Positions 1 through 10,000 of a stretch of 21,588 bases of DNA are shown piece by piece (position 1 is the first letter of the stretch; every line of letters starts with the position of its first letter). Made by a program: the position numbers and the translations under genes. The notes beneath the pieces are model-generated. The model ran no database searches and had not been told where the DNA came from. It saw nothing but the letters and a program-made list of their open reading frames with translations. Source of the stretch: Larix sibirica (lineage: Eukaryota; Streptophyta; Pinopsida; Pinales; Pinaceae); NCBI GenBank assembly GCA_004151065.3, contig NWUY0300001337.1, forward strand, positions 41,747-63,334, written 5' to 3'.

Positions 1-399
1 GAAGCATTGTGGCTTCGTAATTTGCTTAGAGGGTTATTTGATCAAGAGTTGGAGCCTACGGTGATGCATTGCAATAATCAGAGTTCTATCAAACTCTCTA
101 AGAATCAAGTGTTTCGTGACAGGTACAAGCATATTGAGATCAGCTACCACTTCATCGAAGACAGGGTCCAAAAGGGAGCAGTCAAGCTCCAATACATTTC
201 TACAGATGAGCATGTTGCAAACATTCTCACCGAGCCCTTGGAAAAAGGGAAGTTTGTCTACTTCAGAGACAAGCTAGGAGTGGTGGAAAATGCCTTCCTC
301 GCGAAGAGGGAGTGTATGTTTTGTTTCGTGGATAGGTATTTCCATGGGGTGGGTGTCTTGCCCATGGGAATTGTCAACATGACCCTCTCATGTACTTAG
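1..399 (+). mobile_element. Ty1/copia polyprotein 3' end (RNase H), partial
   Basis: The frame is open from the window edge, so the start lies outside. It encodes the end of a Ty1/copia polyprotein. The RNase H region reads HCNNQSSIKLSKNQVF, then KHIEISYHFI, then YISTDEHVANILTEPLEKGKF, which is the usual copia order (CDNQSAI, KHI..YHFIR, T..Q.AD..TK.L). RNase H removes the RNA strand during reverse transcription in cytoplasmic particles. The domain ends near GVVENAFLAKREC at about position 312, next to a purine-rich stretch (gcgaagagggag). The remaining codons up to the stop at 397-399 probably run into the 3' LTR. No stop or frameshift is visible, so this copy is younger than the copia fragment at 1287-2096. 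The usual Asp of the CDNQS motif is Asn here, so activity is doubtful. Confidence 0.88.
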
Positions 400-589
400 G
401 AAATTCAGTTTAATTAAAAGAAATATTAAAGTGAATGTTCTTTTATTTTAATTGGGGTTAATTTAAGGAAAAGCCTAAGTTTAGGGTCTTTAGTGATTTA
501 AGTTAATTAAACGAATCTTAGTCCTTGATCTCAATTGGATGAGAACTAATCTCGACCATTGAAGTTAAGGGTTCGGTTCAACCCAAAAG

Positions 590-597
590 TATAAAAT
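590..597 (+). promoter_or_regulatory. TATA box in probable LTR
   Basis: A tataaaat motif in AT-balanced sequence about 280 bp inside the probable copia LTR. Its spacing from the LTR start fits the U3/R boundary of plant copia LTRs. Function is inferred from sequence and position only. Confidence 0.45.
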
Positions 598-787
598 CCA
601 GTATCTAAGGGGAGAGGAGAAGACACATTCATTTTTGTACAAGAGAGAAGCGCAAGCATTGAGTGGAGAATTGGAAGAAGGAATTTCTAGTTTTAGGTCT
701 CTTGGGGCAGGAGTGAGAAAGACCACATCTCAGGGTGAAGGAGCAATTGAACCAGCTCAAGGATGAGCTAATTTTCTTCTTGCAGGT

Positions 788-920
788 GTACCATACGAAT
801 CTGTACAGTCGTACGGATTTGGCCGTATGAATTTTCATACAGGACATATAGGCATTTGTACAATTCTGTACAGTCGTACAAAGTGTACAGTACAGATCCA
901 CACAGTTGTACAGACCGTAC
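788..920. repeat. GTAC-motif cluster with 65-bp-spaced repeat
   Basis: Ten GTAC tetramers begin at 788, 803, 811, 858, 868, 876, 885, 890, 908 and 917, where roughly half of one would be expected by chance. The 14-mer ctgtacagtcgtac occurs at 801-814 and again at 866-879. Several copies sit in the palindrome CTGTACAG. GTAC is the core bound by plant SQUAMOSA-promoter-binding (SBP/SPL) proteins and is the copper-response element core. Whether this cluster is bound by anything is unknown; it could also be simple repeat expansion. Confidence 0.6.
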
Positions 921-1286
921 AGGCCATACCTTAGGTTCGCAAGGGAAAAAATTATGGTTTTTGTTCTTTTTTTAGGCATATTTGCAGGTGAAGTTTCATC
1001 TTTAGCAGGGCTAAATTTGCCAGGTTTGCTGTGTAATCTCTCAGGGCCATTTTCACGGGAAGGGATCCCTTGTAAACTTGGATTATTAATTAATGAAAAG
1101 TTGATTCTGAAGGGCAGAAATCTGTGTGTTTATCTATTTTCCTGTTTTTTGTTTTCACTGCATTTCACCATTAATAGACCTCAACGTTATAAAATAACCA
1201 GTTGGCTGAAAAATAAATTTTTAAGCAAGGAACAACTAGGATTTGTTTTTATCTAGACCTGGGATCAAGAAAATTAACAAAATCCA

Positions 1287-2096
1287 CCAAGAGGCTTTGA
1301 AGTGCATGGGCATGAAACCCTTGTTTACAAGTTGAAAAGGACCCTTTACAGATCGTAGTATGCACCATGTGCATGGTAATTTAGGATCAATAGGTGTCTT
1401 TTAGGTTTGGGTTTCACTAAAACAAATGCATATTCCAATCTTTACTATTTGGTTGATAATTATAATCTTCTTGTTTTAGTCGTGTGTAGGCAATCTTATA
1501 CTTCCAGGAAGTTCAAAGAAACTTGTAGCATGGTGCAAGCTAAAGGCGGCAAGAGAATCTAAAATGAAGGACATCAGCTTGATGCACTATTTCTGGATTT
1601 AGGTGTGGCAAAGTCCAAGTGAGGTCTTCCTTGGACAAGGTAAGTATGCAGTCAAGATTCTGACGAGATTTAAATGATGCACTGTAAGCCCATGGCTACT
1701 CCTATAGTAGCAAATCTCAAATCATTTGTTGATTCAAATTTAGGTTTGATTGATCTATCTGTCTCCAGGTAATTGACAGATTCCCTAATGTATCTGATAA
1801 ATACCAACCCGATATTTGTTTTGTAGTCAACACCTTGAGCCAGTGTATGATGGAGCCTGGCAAGTTCATTGGGTTCTTGCAAAACAGGGGCTCTAATACT
1901 TGAAGGGCACAGTGCATTTTGGTCTGGGGTATGTTGGTGATGGAGAGTTGGTGTTGCATGGGTTTATAGACATCTTGACCAAGGCCCTAACAAAAGGGAA
2001 GTTCAAGATCTTCAAGGAAAGGCTTAGTGTGGTGGAGAACACATTCCTTGCTAAGTGGGAGTGTTCGTCTACCTGTGTAGCTCAGACAATGATCTA
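1287..2096 (+). mobile_element. Decayed Ty1/copia reverse transcriptase and RNase H fragment
   Basis: A second copia fragment on the same strand, spread over shifted frames with many stops. Recognisable blocks are PRGFEVHGHETLVYKLK (1287 on), YAPCAW and LLGLGFTKTNAYSNLYY, then after a shift near 1482 CVGNLILPGSSKKL, KMKDISLMHYF and VWQSPSEVFLGQGKYAVKIL, and finally KGTVHFGLGYVGDGELVLHG. This is the normal order of a copia reverse transcriptase and its connection. The catalytic YVDD is replaced by CVGN (1483-1494), so the enzyme is dead. GELVLHGF runs directly into ILTKALTKGKF near 1965-1980, which shows that about 100 codons of RNase H core were deleted. The tail VVENTFLAKWEC matches the tail of the fragment at 1-399, so both belong to related families. 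The 5' part of the element is missing. Confidence 0.85.
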
Positions 2097-2362
2097 GCTA
2101 GAGCATGTCCTCCTTCAACATAGCAACCCATAACATAGAGTTATGTACAGTAGAAGTGCGCCCTCCTTCAACATTCATACAACATTAATGAAGGTGCACT
2201 AATCTTTATGGATGAGAGAGAGATAGGTGGCACGTGCATGCACCGTCTTCAATTTATTTCCTCTTTTAGATGCTTTTCTATTTTCAACAAATCGGTTCTA
2301 AATCAATGTTTTTCTTTAATTAGTTTTGCATGCACAAGTAGAGGATGCAATTCCCTAAGATA

Positions 2363-2367
2363 GAAGG
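2363..2367. repeat. 5-bp target-site duplication, left copy (GAAGG)
   Basis: GAAGG directly precedes the TGTCACG terminus of the solo LTR and is repeated directly after its CGTGACA terminus at 3634-3638. Five bases is the usual target duplication length for plant LTR retrotransposons. Confidence 0.85.
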
Positions 2368-3633
2368 TGTCACGCCCCTAGGTTAGCAGAACCCTAGGGT
2401 TCCCTGATGACCACTTAGGAAGTCCATCGATTGGCAGTGCAACTGGAGATAGATGCGAGAGTGGGTGCATCACTCGTCGATAGAACCATCGTGAGGTTGG
2501 GCAACGCAGTTGGGTGGCCACCTTGCATGGCAGTGGCAAAGTGTGCTCATGCCCTTAAGCACTTTCAACACGGATGTGTTGTGCAGATTGGGCAAGAAGC
2601 CCATGCATCGAGACAGTTGGCAGCCAACTCAAGTTGGAAGCCCGGATGTTGGGGCACGAAGCCACACTTAAGTGATTGGAGTGCTTCGGCAAGAGAAGCC
2701 CGCATAACTTGGCAAGTCGGCTCATATGTGAAGAAGCTTCAATGAAAGGTTGCAACCTTTGGTCGCACCTCTTGGCTTGAAGTTCAAGAGTACATATATG
2801 GGAGCGCACTTGGCACATAGAGACATCCAATTTTAGATCAAGGAAGAGACAACAAGCTTACTAGTTTTCAAAAGGGAAACACACTACCTCAGGGAGGCGC
2901 CCAAGAAGGAGGGCGGACTTGTCTTGGCATAGGAATCGCAGGCCTTGGAAGTTCTGAGGTGCATTTCTTAGAGAGACTGGGAAAGATGACAGGTCTTGGG
3001 TCTTAGGAGAAGCACACTTTTTGACTTGGGAGAGGCGCTCTTGCCCTGATGAGATGAGCTCCTGGGAGAAGTGTTGAACTTGGTGGAGACACATCGATTG
3101 CAGCCTATGTGTAGCAGAATGCACTAAAGCAGGGCAGGAGGACTGAAGGAACTGCAAGCAAGCAGTGTGTTGTTGGGCAGACTATGGTGCAGGCTACTCT
3201 CTTGGGTGCAGTTTGCTAAGGGAGTTGGGGACCGACAGCATCAATACAGTAGCAATGGAGCACTCCTCATCAAGAGATTTGGCACGAGTGCAACGTTGAG
3301 GCAAACCTACGAATGCAACAAAAGTTCGATCGAAACGTTATCTTGGATTGTAACTTGAGTTGTCGTCGTTGAGGGCACGCTCTCAGCGTGTTGTCGAGCT
3401 GTGGCATCCCCTACATGTTGTAACAAGTCTCATTGTATTATATGATATTTGGGTGCACCCGGTTGAGGTGTCGCCGACAAACTTGTATTTTGGTCTATGA
3501 ATCGAGAAGGTGTAGTCTGCGAGGCTTCACCTCAAGCTGGTCTCACGACCGGGAGTGGCACCTGGGCAGTGTCACAAGCGAGAGAAGGTCAGGAACCCTA
3601 GGTTTCTGAGTCAGGCTCTCTAAGATCGTGACA
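2368..3633. mobile_element. Solo LTR, 1266 bp, with target-site duplication
   Basis: The block starts TGTCACGCCCCTAGG and ends CTAAGATCGTGACA. The termini are a perfect 7-bp inverted repeat (TGTCACG / CGTGACA) with the canonical TG...CA ends, and both sides carry the 5-bp direct repeat GAAGG. No polyprotein sequence lies inside, so this is a solo LTR left after recombination between the two LTRs of a full element. CCTAGG recurs near both ends. A repeated GAAGCC motif occurs around 2596-2700, and a TATA-like tacatatatg lies near 2790. Short open frames within it on both strands resemble no known protein and are treated as chance. Gypsy or copia origin cannot be decided from the LTR alone, and the orientation is not assigned. 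Confidence 0.85.
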
Positions 3634-3638
3634 GAAGG
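3634..3638. repeat. 5-bp target-site duplication, right copy (GAAGG)
   Basis: Right-hand copy of the duplication that flanks the solo LTR. Confidence 0.85.
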
Positions 3639-4375
3639 GAACATGCATAAGGTTTCCCAACTTAGTGAAGGGCACAGATCTTTAGGAGAGCACACTTCCC
3701 ATTTGACTCAATTATCCATGCAACCAGGTGCATTGGGGTTAGGAGTTCTTACTGCATGTAGAGGCAATATTGTGCATGCATCCAGATTTATTGTACATTT
3801 CTTCTTCCTAGTCTATGAAGGATAAGCAGGGTGCAACATTTTATGGTTGGAGAATCTAAATTTGGAGCTGTCACTTTCAATTTCTGTTTTCAGATTTAAT
3901 AGAAAATTACAAATGTTGTTAAGTGTTAATAAATCTATCTTTGATGTTTTATTTATCAACAGTATGTGTCTGTAGGTTAAAGTACTCCTAGAAGTGTAAT
4001 ATCCCGATTTTGACCCCATTGCATTAAAAATGTAAATGATGTAANCAGATTGAATTAAATGCTGAAAAACTAACATCTATTGGGGTTAAAAAAAATCACT
4101 TTTTGTTGTTCATGGTTTTGTTTGTCATATTGTATACATGCTTATCAAACTTTTATATATTGTTTCATGCTTTTGTCTATCAAACTATTCACATGTTTTC
4201 ATCTTGTCATCATAGTCCTAACTATTCACATGTTTTTATCTTTTAAGCACAATCATGTGATTTTTCTAAATACATCGTTAATAAATATTCAAAGCAAAAT
4301 ATATAAATGATATATATCCTTCTAGTTGACATGCAGACAAATGTAAAGCCATAAGAAACTTGGGAAGTTTGATAT
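3639..4375. other. AT-rich spacer without recognised gene
   Basis: No coding sequence is supported. A tgtaatatcccgattttgac stretch near 4009-4029 resembles the start of some plant gypsy LTRs, but no polypurine tract precedes it and no partner was confirmed. One ambiguous base is at 4045. Confidence 0.5.
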
Positions 4376-5290
4376 CTAGAGAGAATATTCTTCATCTAGT
4401 TCAATGTGGCCCTCATTTTGCAAAGTTGCCTCGGGCCTCTCCCTATCGATTTCCTCATCGTGAATTGGTCCCACTTTGTTGCTGCCTACATTAGCCCCAC
4501 AAATGGTGGTGATTAGGTAGTCAAACTTTTGTTCCAAACACACCATATTTGCCCTCGTTTGAGTCAATTTCTATTGAGTATCATGGTTTTGATTCTCATT
4601 GACCTCCATGGCATAGTCCACAATACCCCTCACCTACGAATATTATTTAAGAAGTCTATAGTATTTTGATTCTCGAACTTTGGTGTGGTCTGTATTAGGA
4701 ATCCAAGGTTGAGTATCCACATCTAGTTCAAGGGAATTAGGTATGTCCTCCTATCGACTTTTATCTTCTCCTTTCCTTTCAGTTGAACAAAGAATCCAAG
4801 GTGATATAACTTAGAGTCTTGTTTCAGGAATATGGTTTTCCTATTGCTTTCTCCCTCACATCTACCATTAATAGGGTGCTTTCAATGGGATTGACTACCA
4901 TTGCATACTGTGCCATGTTAAAGCGCTAATGAAAGAACATTGGAGAAGAATTTGACCTGGACTAAGAAAACCAACAAACTAGAGTGAAACTATAATTGAA
5001 GCAACCAAAGTGACACTATAACCACTGACAATCCTCTAGACAATCATCGAGGCTTCATATCTTTGTCCACCTCCATCATCACATAGATTGCCAAGTCCTA
5101 ATCCGTCTTCAAGGTGGACAAAAGCGATTAAAAGTTGCAAGTGGAATAGGACAACTTTGTAACAAAAGCATTCCTTCCATCATGACTCACATTGCCACTT
5201 GTTCCCATCATTTTATTAACCTCTCGCTTGTAGGAATCCAATAGCCAACCTTCCAATATGTCATGAGTTGACACCTTGTATGGAAAACTT
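4376..5290 (-). pseudogene. Unidentified minus-strand coding-like remnants
   Basis: Two minus-strand stretches look like decayed protein. The first (about 4720 down to 4376) contains VRGIVDYAMEVNENQNHD, then a stop, then LTQTRANMVCLEQKFDYL and a polar, acidic end. The second (about 5285 down to 5130) reads DILEGWLLDSYKREVNKMMG followed by GRNAFVTKL. The charged, helical and then acidic composition is reminiscent of retrotransposon gag sequence, but I do not recognise a family and frames change repeatedly. It may be two unrelated scraps. Confidence that either was once translated is low. Confidence 0.25.
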
Positions 5291-5353
5291 TCACGTTTAT
5301 ATTGATTTTATTTGTTTACTATAAATATTCAAAAAAATATGTTTCCTATATTA

Positions 5354-5433
5354 TGGCTCACAGAGGTAGAGCATTTGGTAATGTGTAATTGAGATGAGAT
5401 ATTGTAAATGGAAGATCACAAGTTAAAATCCCA
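5354..5433 (+). other. Weak tRNA-like segment (A-box/B-box-like)
   Basis: TGGCTCACAGAGGTAGAGCA (5354-5373) matches a tRNA A box well, and agttaaaatccc (5421-5432) is a degraded B box. The roughly 65-bp spacing is longer than in a normal tRNA, and no acceptor stem is evident. At best this is an old tRNA-derived SINE head. Confidence 0.3.
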
Positions 5434-5699
5434 ATGGGTAGAAAGAGAAACAAAATTACATAGTGTCCATGTATGCCAAAGCATAACATTCAGTTGATAT
5501 TCAAGATACATTTATGTCTTTTCAGGCCATGGCTTTACCACTATACATTCAAAATGGAGGAGAACAAAAACTTTGTATCAGTACAGACATATGTTGTGCA
5601 TTAAGTTGTTATCATATGACCTACGGACCCGATCGATCCACATCTACAAGAACATGAACTACCATGAACAAAACCGAACCAAAACTTGTTGTGCAATCT

Positions 5700-5718
5700 A
5701 GTATGGGGGGGATGTTGT
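5700..5718 (+). repeat. Polypurine tract / LTR start of an LTR retrotransposon
   Basis: agtatgggggggatgttgt is a typical purine-rich primer tract running into a TGT LTR start (TGTAACG from 5716). The same 19 bases with one mismatch occur on the minus strand at 15843-15861, which supports a shared retrotransposon family. The rest of the LTR could not be delimited. Confidence 0.5.
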
Positions 5719-5970
5719 AACGTGTAATGTTATGTAACATGGCATTCCCATAAAAAAGAAATAAAAATGCAAATGATGCCAGCTTAAACAAAAAAATATT
5801 AAATTCTATTGATTTTAACTTAAACCTAGATATATCAATGTGTAAAAAATTTAAGATAAAAAAAATTACACCAAAATTGAATCTCTCTGGATGCTGGTGC
5901 TTGATAGATCCGGTTTAAAATGGATCTATGCTGATACTCTAATTTCGAATTAAATATATGAAATATGTAA

Positions 5971-6516
5971 GTAATTGTCTTGTAATTTATACAAAATTAT
6001 AAGGAAATGAAATTAGGGCTTCATCATTTTTTTTCGTTAAGAAAATTATAAGTTAGATAATTAAATTTAGGATCGTTTTGAATAAGATTTTAAGTGTGTC
6101 AAGGTCGATTAAGATTTCAAGTGTGTGGTAGAACATCTAATGGTAGTTAATGAATTTATGTTAGTTTTACATTGAACATGTGATCGAAAGTGCTTAAGAA
6201 AGTTTGTAGGTATGGATGTAAAAGTAAAATATGTGTTGATAATAAAGTTTATTTATTCACTTAATTGTAATTGTCTTGTAGTTTGTAAAAACCTATATGT
6301 AAAGTGCATAAGAAAATAAAAGTAGGGTTTCGTCATTTTTTCTAAGAAGATTTATAAGTGAGATAATTAAATTTTGGATTGTTTTGAATAAGATTTTAAG
6401 TGTGTAAAGGTAGACGATTTAAAGATGGTTAATAAGTTTTTGTTAGTTTTACATTTAGGTATGGTTGTAAAAGTAAAATACGTGTCGATAATAAAGTTTT
6501 TACCACTTGATTGTCA
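5971..6516. repeat. Tandem duplication, about 296-bp period
   Basis: Copy 1 (5971-6266) and copy 2 (6267 to about 6516) share blocks in the same order: gtaattgtcttgta, a tagggcttcatcatttt-like block, a gataattaaatttnggat block, gttttgaataagatttta, tgttagttttacatt and gataataaagttt. Copy 2 lacks about 45 bp. Sequence after 6505 (cacttgattgtca) resembles the start of a third copy. No coding potential is seen. It may be satellite-like or part of an unrecognised element. Confidence 0.8.
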
Positions 6517-7029
6517 TATTTGTTGAGGTTTATTGGGAAATCCTAAGTCTATCACATTCACAAGTGATACTACTAGATGAACACCATAATTTTAAAATGT
6601 TATAATATGATTATCAGGGTCTTCTTCTTGAGGGTTACCCTCATTCTTAGGAATATTTAAAGGATTTATGGGCATAGTTGGGTAAGTTGCATCTTGATTG
6701 GACGTAGCCATGGAAGGTAAAGCATGGTTTTGATTCCCTGCTAGTAGAGGAAGACATGGAGGGTTATTTTGATTTCCACAAAAGGAGAAGAACAATTGCA
6801 TGAAGGATTAAGATCGTTATCTTTTTGCGCATGTAGAAGTTGCTCCCAATCTTCAGTATTTTGGGTTCTTTCCTCTCCTGGGATCTCTTAAGGACCTTAA
6901 TGTTCAATCCAAAGTGAAGGAGGCCCTTTATAGGTCTTTTGGTCATTCCTGGGATGTTTGCATGTAATAATGGTCCATTATTAAATGAAACCCAAAATAT
7001 TAGTGATATTTATCCGCTCTTTGGTGATC
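6517..7029. other. Spacer with no confirmed gene
   Basis: A short minus-strand frame (6592-6801) is Asn/Pro-rich and matches nothing I know. A plus-strand frame around 6828-6966 (VAPNLQYFGFFPLL... ending SFGHSWDVCM) is open but unrecognised. It could be an upstream part of the following LINE, but this is not supported. Confidence 0.3.
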
Positions 7030-10000
7030 GAATTTGACTTTATCAACAATGTGTATGCCCACGATGCACCCTTGAGTCAATTTCAATTTTCTTCAAGGGA
7101 CTGTAGGAGTATTAATTCAATAGGAGTGCACTCACTCTCCTTTCCTTCCTCCAACGCACTCCTTTTACCAATCCTCTTATTCCTACCTATAGGAACAAAA
7201 GACAAGGGGATGCGGTTGTGGCTAAGAAGTTAGACATATTTTTTCTAGTGGATGCTCTATTGGAAAATGTTTTTAGATATCGATCTCGGATTCAGACAGT
7301 CAACATTTGAAAATCACTTGCCAATTGTACTTCAGCTGGATTTCTCATAGGTGAAATGTAAGTTTCCTTACAAGTTATGTGTGGTCGGGGGAGGAGGGTT
7401 TTATTGCACTGGTGAGAGAACAATGAAGTCCCTTGAAAAGTGGGAGGGGCGGGTTTTCTATGTGTCTTGTGGTTGACAATCTTAAAAGATTGAAGTCAAA
7501 GGTCATCAAGTGGGAATGGGGTAAGAAAAAAGAGTTGAAGGTAGAGATATCTTGCATTGAGGAAAGGATTAAGATTGTGTATTTTGCAAACTCTCCAAGG
7601 GTGTTTTAAGGAATTGATAATAGAACATTGGGTGATATGGAAGCAAGAAAAAATAAATTGTTGTCTCTAGAAGAGGAGACCTGGAGACTGAAGAAATGGG
7701 CAATTTGGCTTGCCCAAGGGGATAGTAACAACAATTTTTTTCCATAAATTTGCATAACATGGGTGGAATGTCAATTCAATTTGGGAGATTAAAGGTATAA
7801 ATGGACATGTTATTAGATAACATGAAGAGTTGAAAAGGAGGCGAAATATCACTTTCAGGCTTCGTTTCAGTAACCTGTTGGTAATCATATTTTACATCAG
7901 TTAAATGTTATTCACAATCATCCTTCCTTCTTTACATTCGAGGAGGATAACAGGGTTGGTGAACCCGACACTTTAGAGGAGGTGAAGAAGACTTTATCTG
8001 GGTTTGCCAAGGAAAACAGTCTTGGGCCTAATGGATGGACTGCTGAATTTTTTGTGCAGTTATTTGAGATTGTTGGTCTTGATATACTAAGTCTAGTAGA
8101 GGAGGCTAGAACTTTTAGAAGAGTCTCAGGGGATATAAATTCAACATTTATCGTGCGTATTCCTAAAAAATCAAACCCTTCCTCCTTTAGTGAGTTTGGG
8201 TCTATTTCATCGTGTAATTGGCCTACAAATTGATTTCTAAGATCACAACTTCTAGGATTAAGAAGAATTTGCCTGAGCATATCTCCAAGGAGTAGTTTGA
8301 GTTTTGTAATTATAGGCAAATTTTGGATGTAGTGGGTGTTGCTCAAGAAAGGAAACATTCTATTAAGGTGAAGAGGTTGGAGGCCATCTTGTTGAAATTG
8401 TATATGGTTAAGGCTTATGATAAAGTTGATTGGGTTTTTTTGAGGCCGGTCCTCCTTCAAATAGGGTTAATACTTGATGTCACAAACTGGATTATGGGAT
8501 GTGTTACTTTAGTGAATTATGCAGTTCAAGTGAATGGAAACACTACATATTTATTTAAAAGCTACAAGGGGTTAGGATAGGGCTGTCCCCTGTCATGTTT
8601 GCTCTTCTTTATGGTTGTAGAAGGTTTGAGCTGTTTGATAACTAAAGCAAGAGTTGAAGGAAAAATCTCAAGTGTCAAAGTTTCTACAAACCATGCGATC
8701 TCGCACTCCTTATTTGTTGACGATGTGTTAATATCTGGGAATGGGACGACTCAGGAGTGGTTGGAGTATCAAGGAATGTTGAACATATTTTGTTTAGCTT
8801 TGGGCATGGAAATAAGCTATGAGAAATCAATGATGTTGCATAATGGACTCAGTGAACAGGTTCGTGCTCAGATAAAGGCTGTCATACCTTATCAGATGAT
8901 TAACATGGGTGAGGGGCTTAATACTTGGGGTATTTCCTGAATCCAAATGACTACATGAAGGGGGATTGGTAGTGGCTGCTCAAGAAGTTGGACAAGAGAA
9001 TTGAAAATTGGTGTTTCAAATGGATGCCTTTGGGGGGGATTAATTCTTGTGAAATATTTCTTAGAAGGTATTCCAGTATATTGGTTTCCCTTGGCATGGG
9101 TTCCTAAATTCATTTTAGAAAATATAGGGCATAAATGCTTTAAATTTCTTTGGAATATTAAGAAAGATAAGGAGGGGGTGCACCTGTTAAAGTGGTAAAT
9201 ATTGGCTGGGCATAAGCTTAAGGGTGGATGGGGTTTAAAGAACATTTTTAACTTTATTCAGGCTCTTGCCGCCAAGAGCTTATGGAGAAGCTTAACTGGT
9301 TTAGGAATGCGGAGTTGCCTAGTAAAAGATAAGTATATTAAAAGGAAATACGTTGAAGAATGTGTGAGAATGGATTCCAAAAGAACTAATATTGTTTCAA
9401 CTTATGGGAAATATTAGTTAAATATTTTCTTGTTATAGCAAAGTGGTTGGCTTGGAATATTGGGGGTGGGAAGAGGATGAAGGTGGGAAGGGATCCTTGG
9501 ATAGGTGGACCTCCTGGTCACAATCTGCCTATGCCTTTGTTAGAAGAGTCGAGGGTTAAAGGTTTTAGCACTCTGGACCAAGTCTCCCTTTAGGCAAGGA
9601 ATGCAATGACTGATCAAATGTGGTTGAGCAACATATCTTTGGGTCCGATAGGTCCATTGGAAAATGAATGGGATGAATATGTGCATGGCTTAAAGCATTA
9701 TGGCATAAGTCTTAATCAGAAAAAGGATGTCCTTGTTTGGTCCTACAACAATGCTAATGGCTAGGTGAATGATAAACTATCTTATCGATCTATTTATTTT
9801 TCCACTTCATTGGAAGAAGGATCATGGTGGTATAGGGTTATTTGGCAATGGAAAGGTCCTCTTAAGATCATATTGTTCCCGTGGCTGGCACTAGCTAATA
9901 AAATTCCTACAAGGAACAACTTACTGAAAAGAGAAGGAATTGGTCCTAATGTATGTTGTTGTGTTTAAATGCTAAAGAGAATGTTAATCATATGTTTATC

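Larger units (their letters stand above)
313..1250 (+). repeat. Probable copia 3' LTR (right border undefined)
   Basis: Immediately after the copia RNase H, a purine-rich tract (gcgaagagggag, 301-312) is followed by TGTATG, the usual layout of polypurine tract and LTR start. About 280 bp in, a TATA box (tataaaat, 590-597) is followed by sequence that could be the start of the LTR transcript. A cluster of GTAC motifs lies at 788-920. The right border is not resolved: no clear terminal CA with a matching target duplication was found, because the element's left flank lies outside the window. The end given is an upper limit set by the next copia fragment. The LTR assignment is an inference from position and the TATA box, not from a second LTR copy. 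Confidence 0.45.

Noticed and set aside
629-1256. 116-codon frames on both strands in the probable LTR.
   Set aside because: Low-complexity composition, no motif, and position within a non-coding LTR.
1259-1275. ctgggatcaagaaaa looks like a degraded copia primer-binding site after the probable LTR.
   Set aside because: The sequence that follows enters the middle of reverse transcriptase, not a leader and gag, so it cannot be the start of an internal region.
2431-3358. Several 60-100 codon frames on both strands inside the solo LTR.
   Set aside because: They lie within an LTR bounded by target duplications and show no family motifs.
9001-9245. Minus-strand frame opposite the LINE.
   Set aside because: Antisense shadow of the reverse transcriptase connection region.
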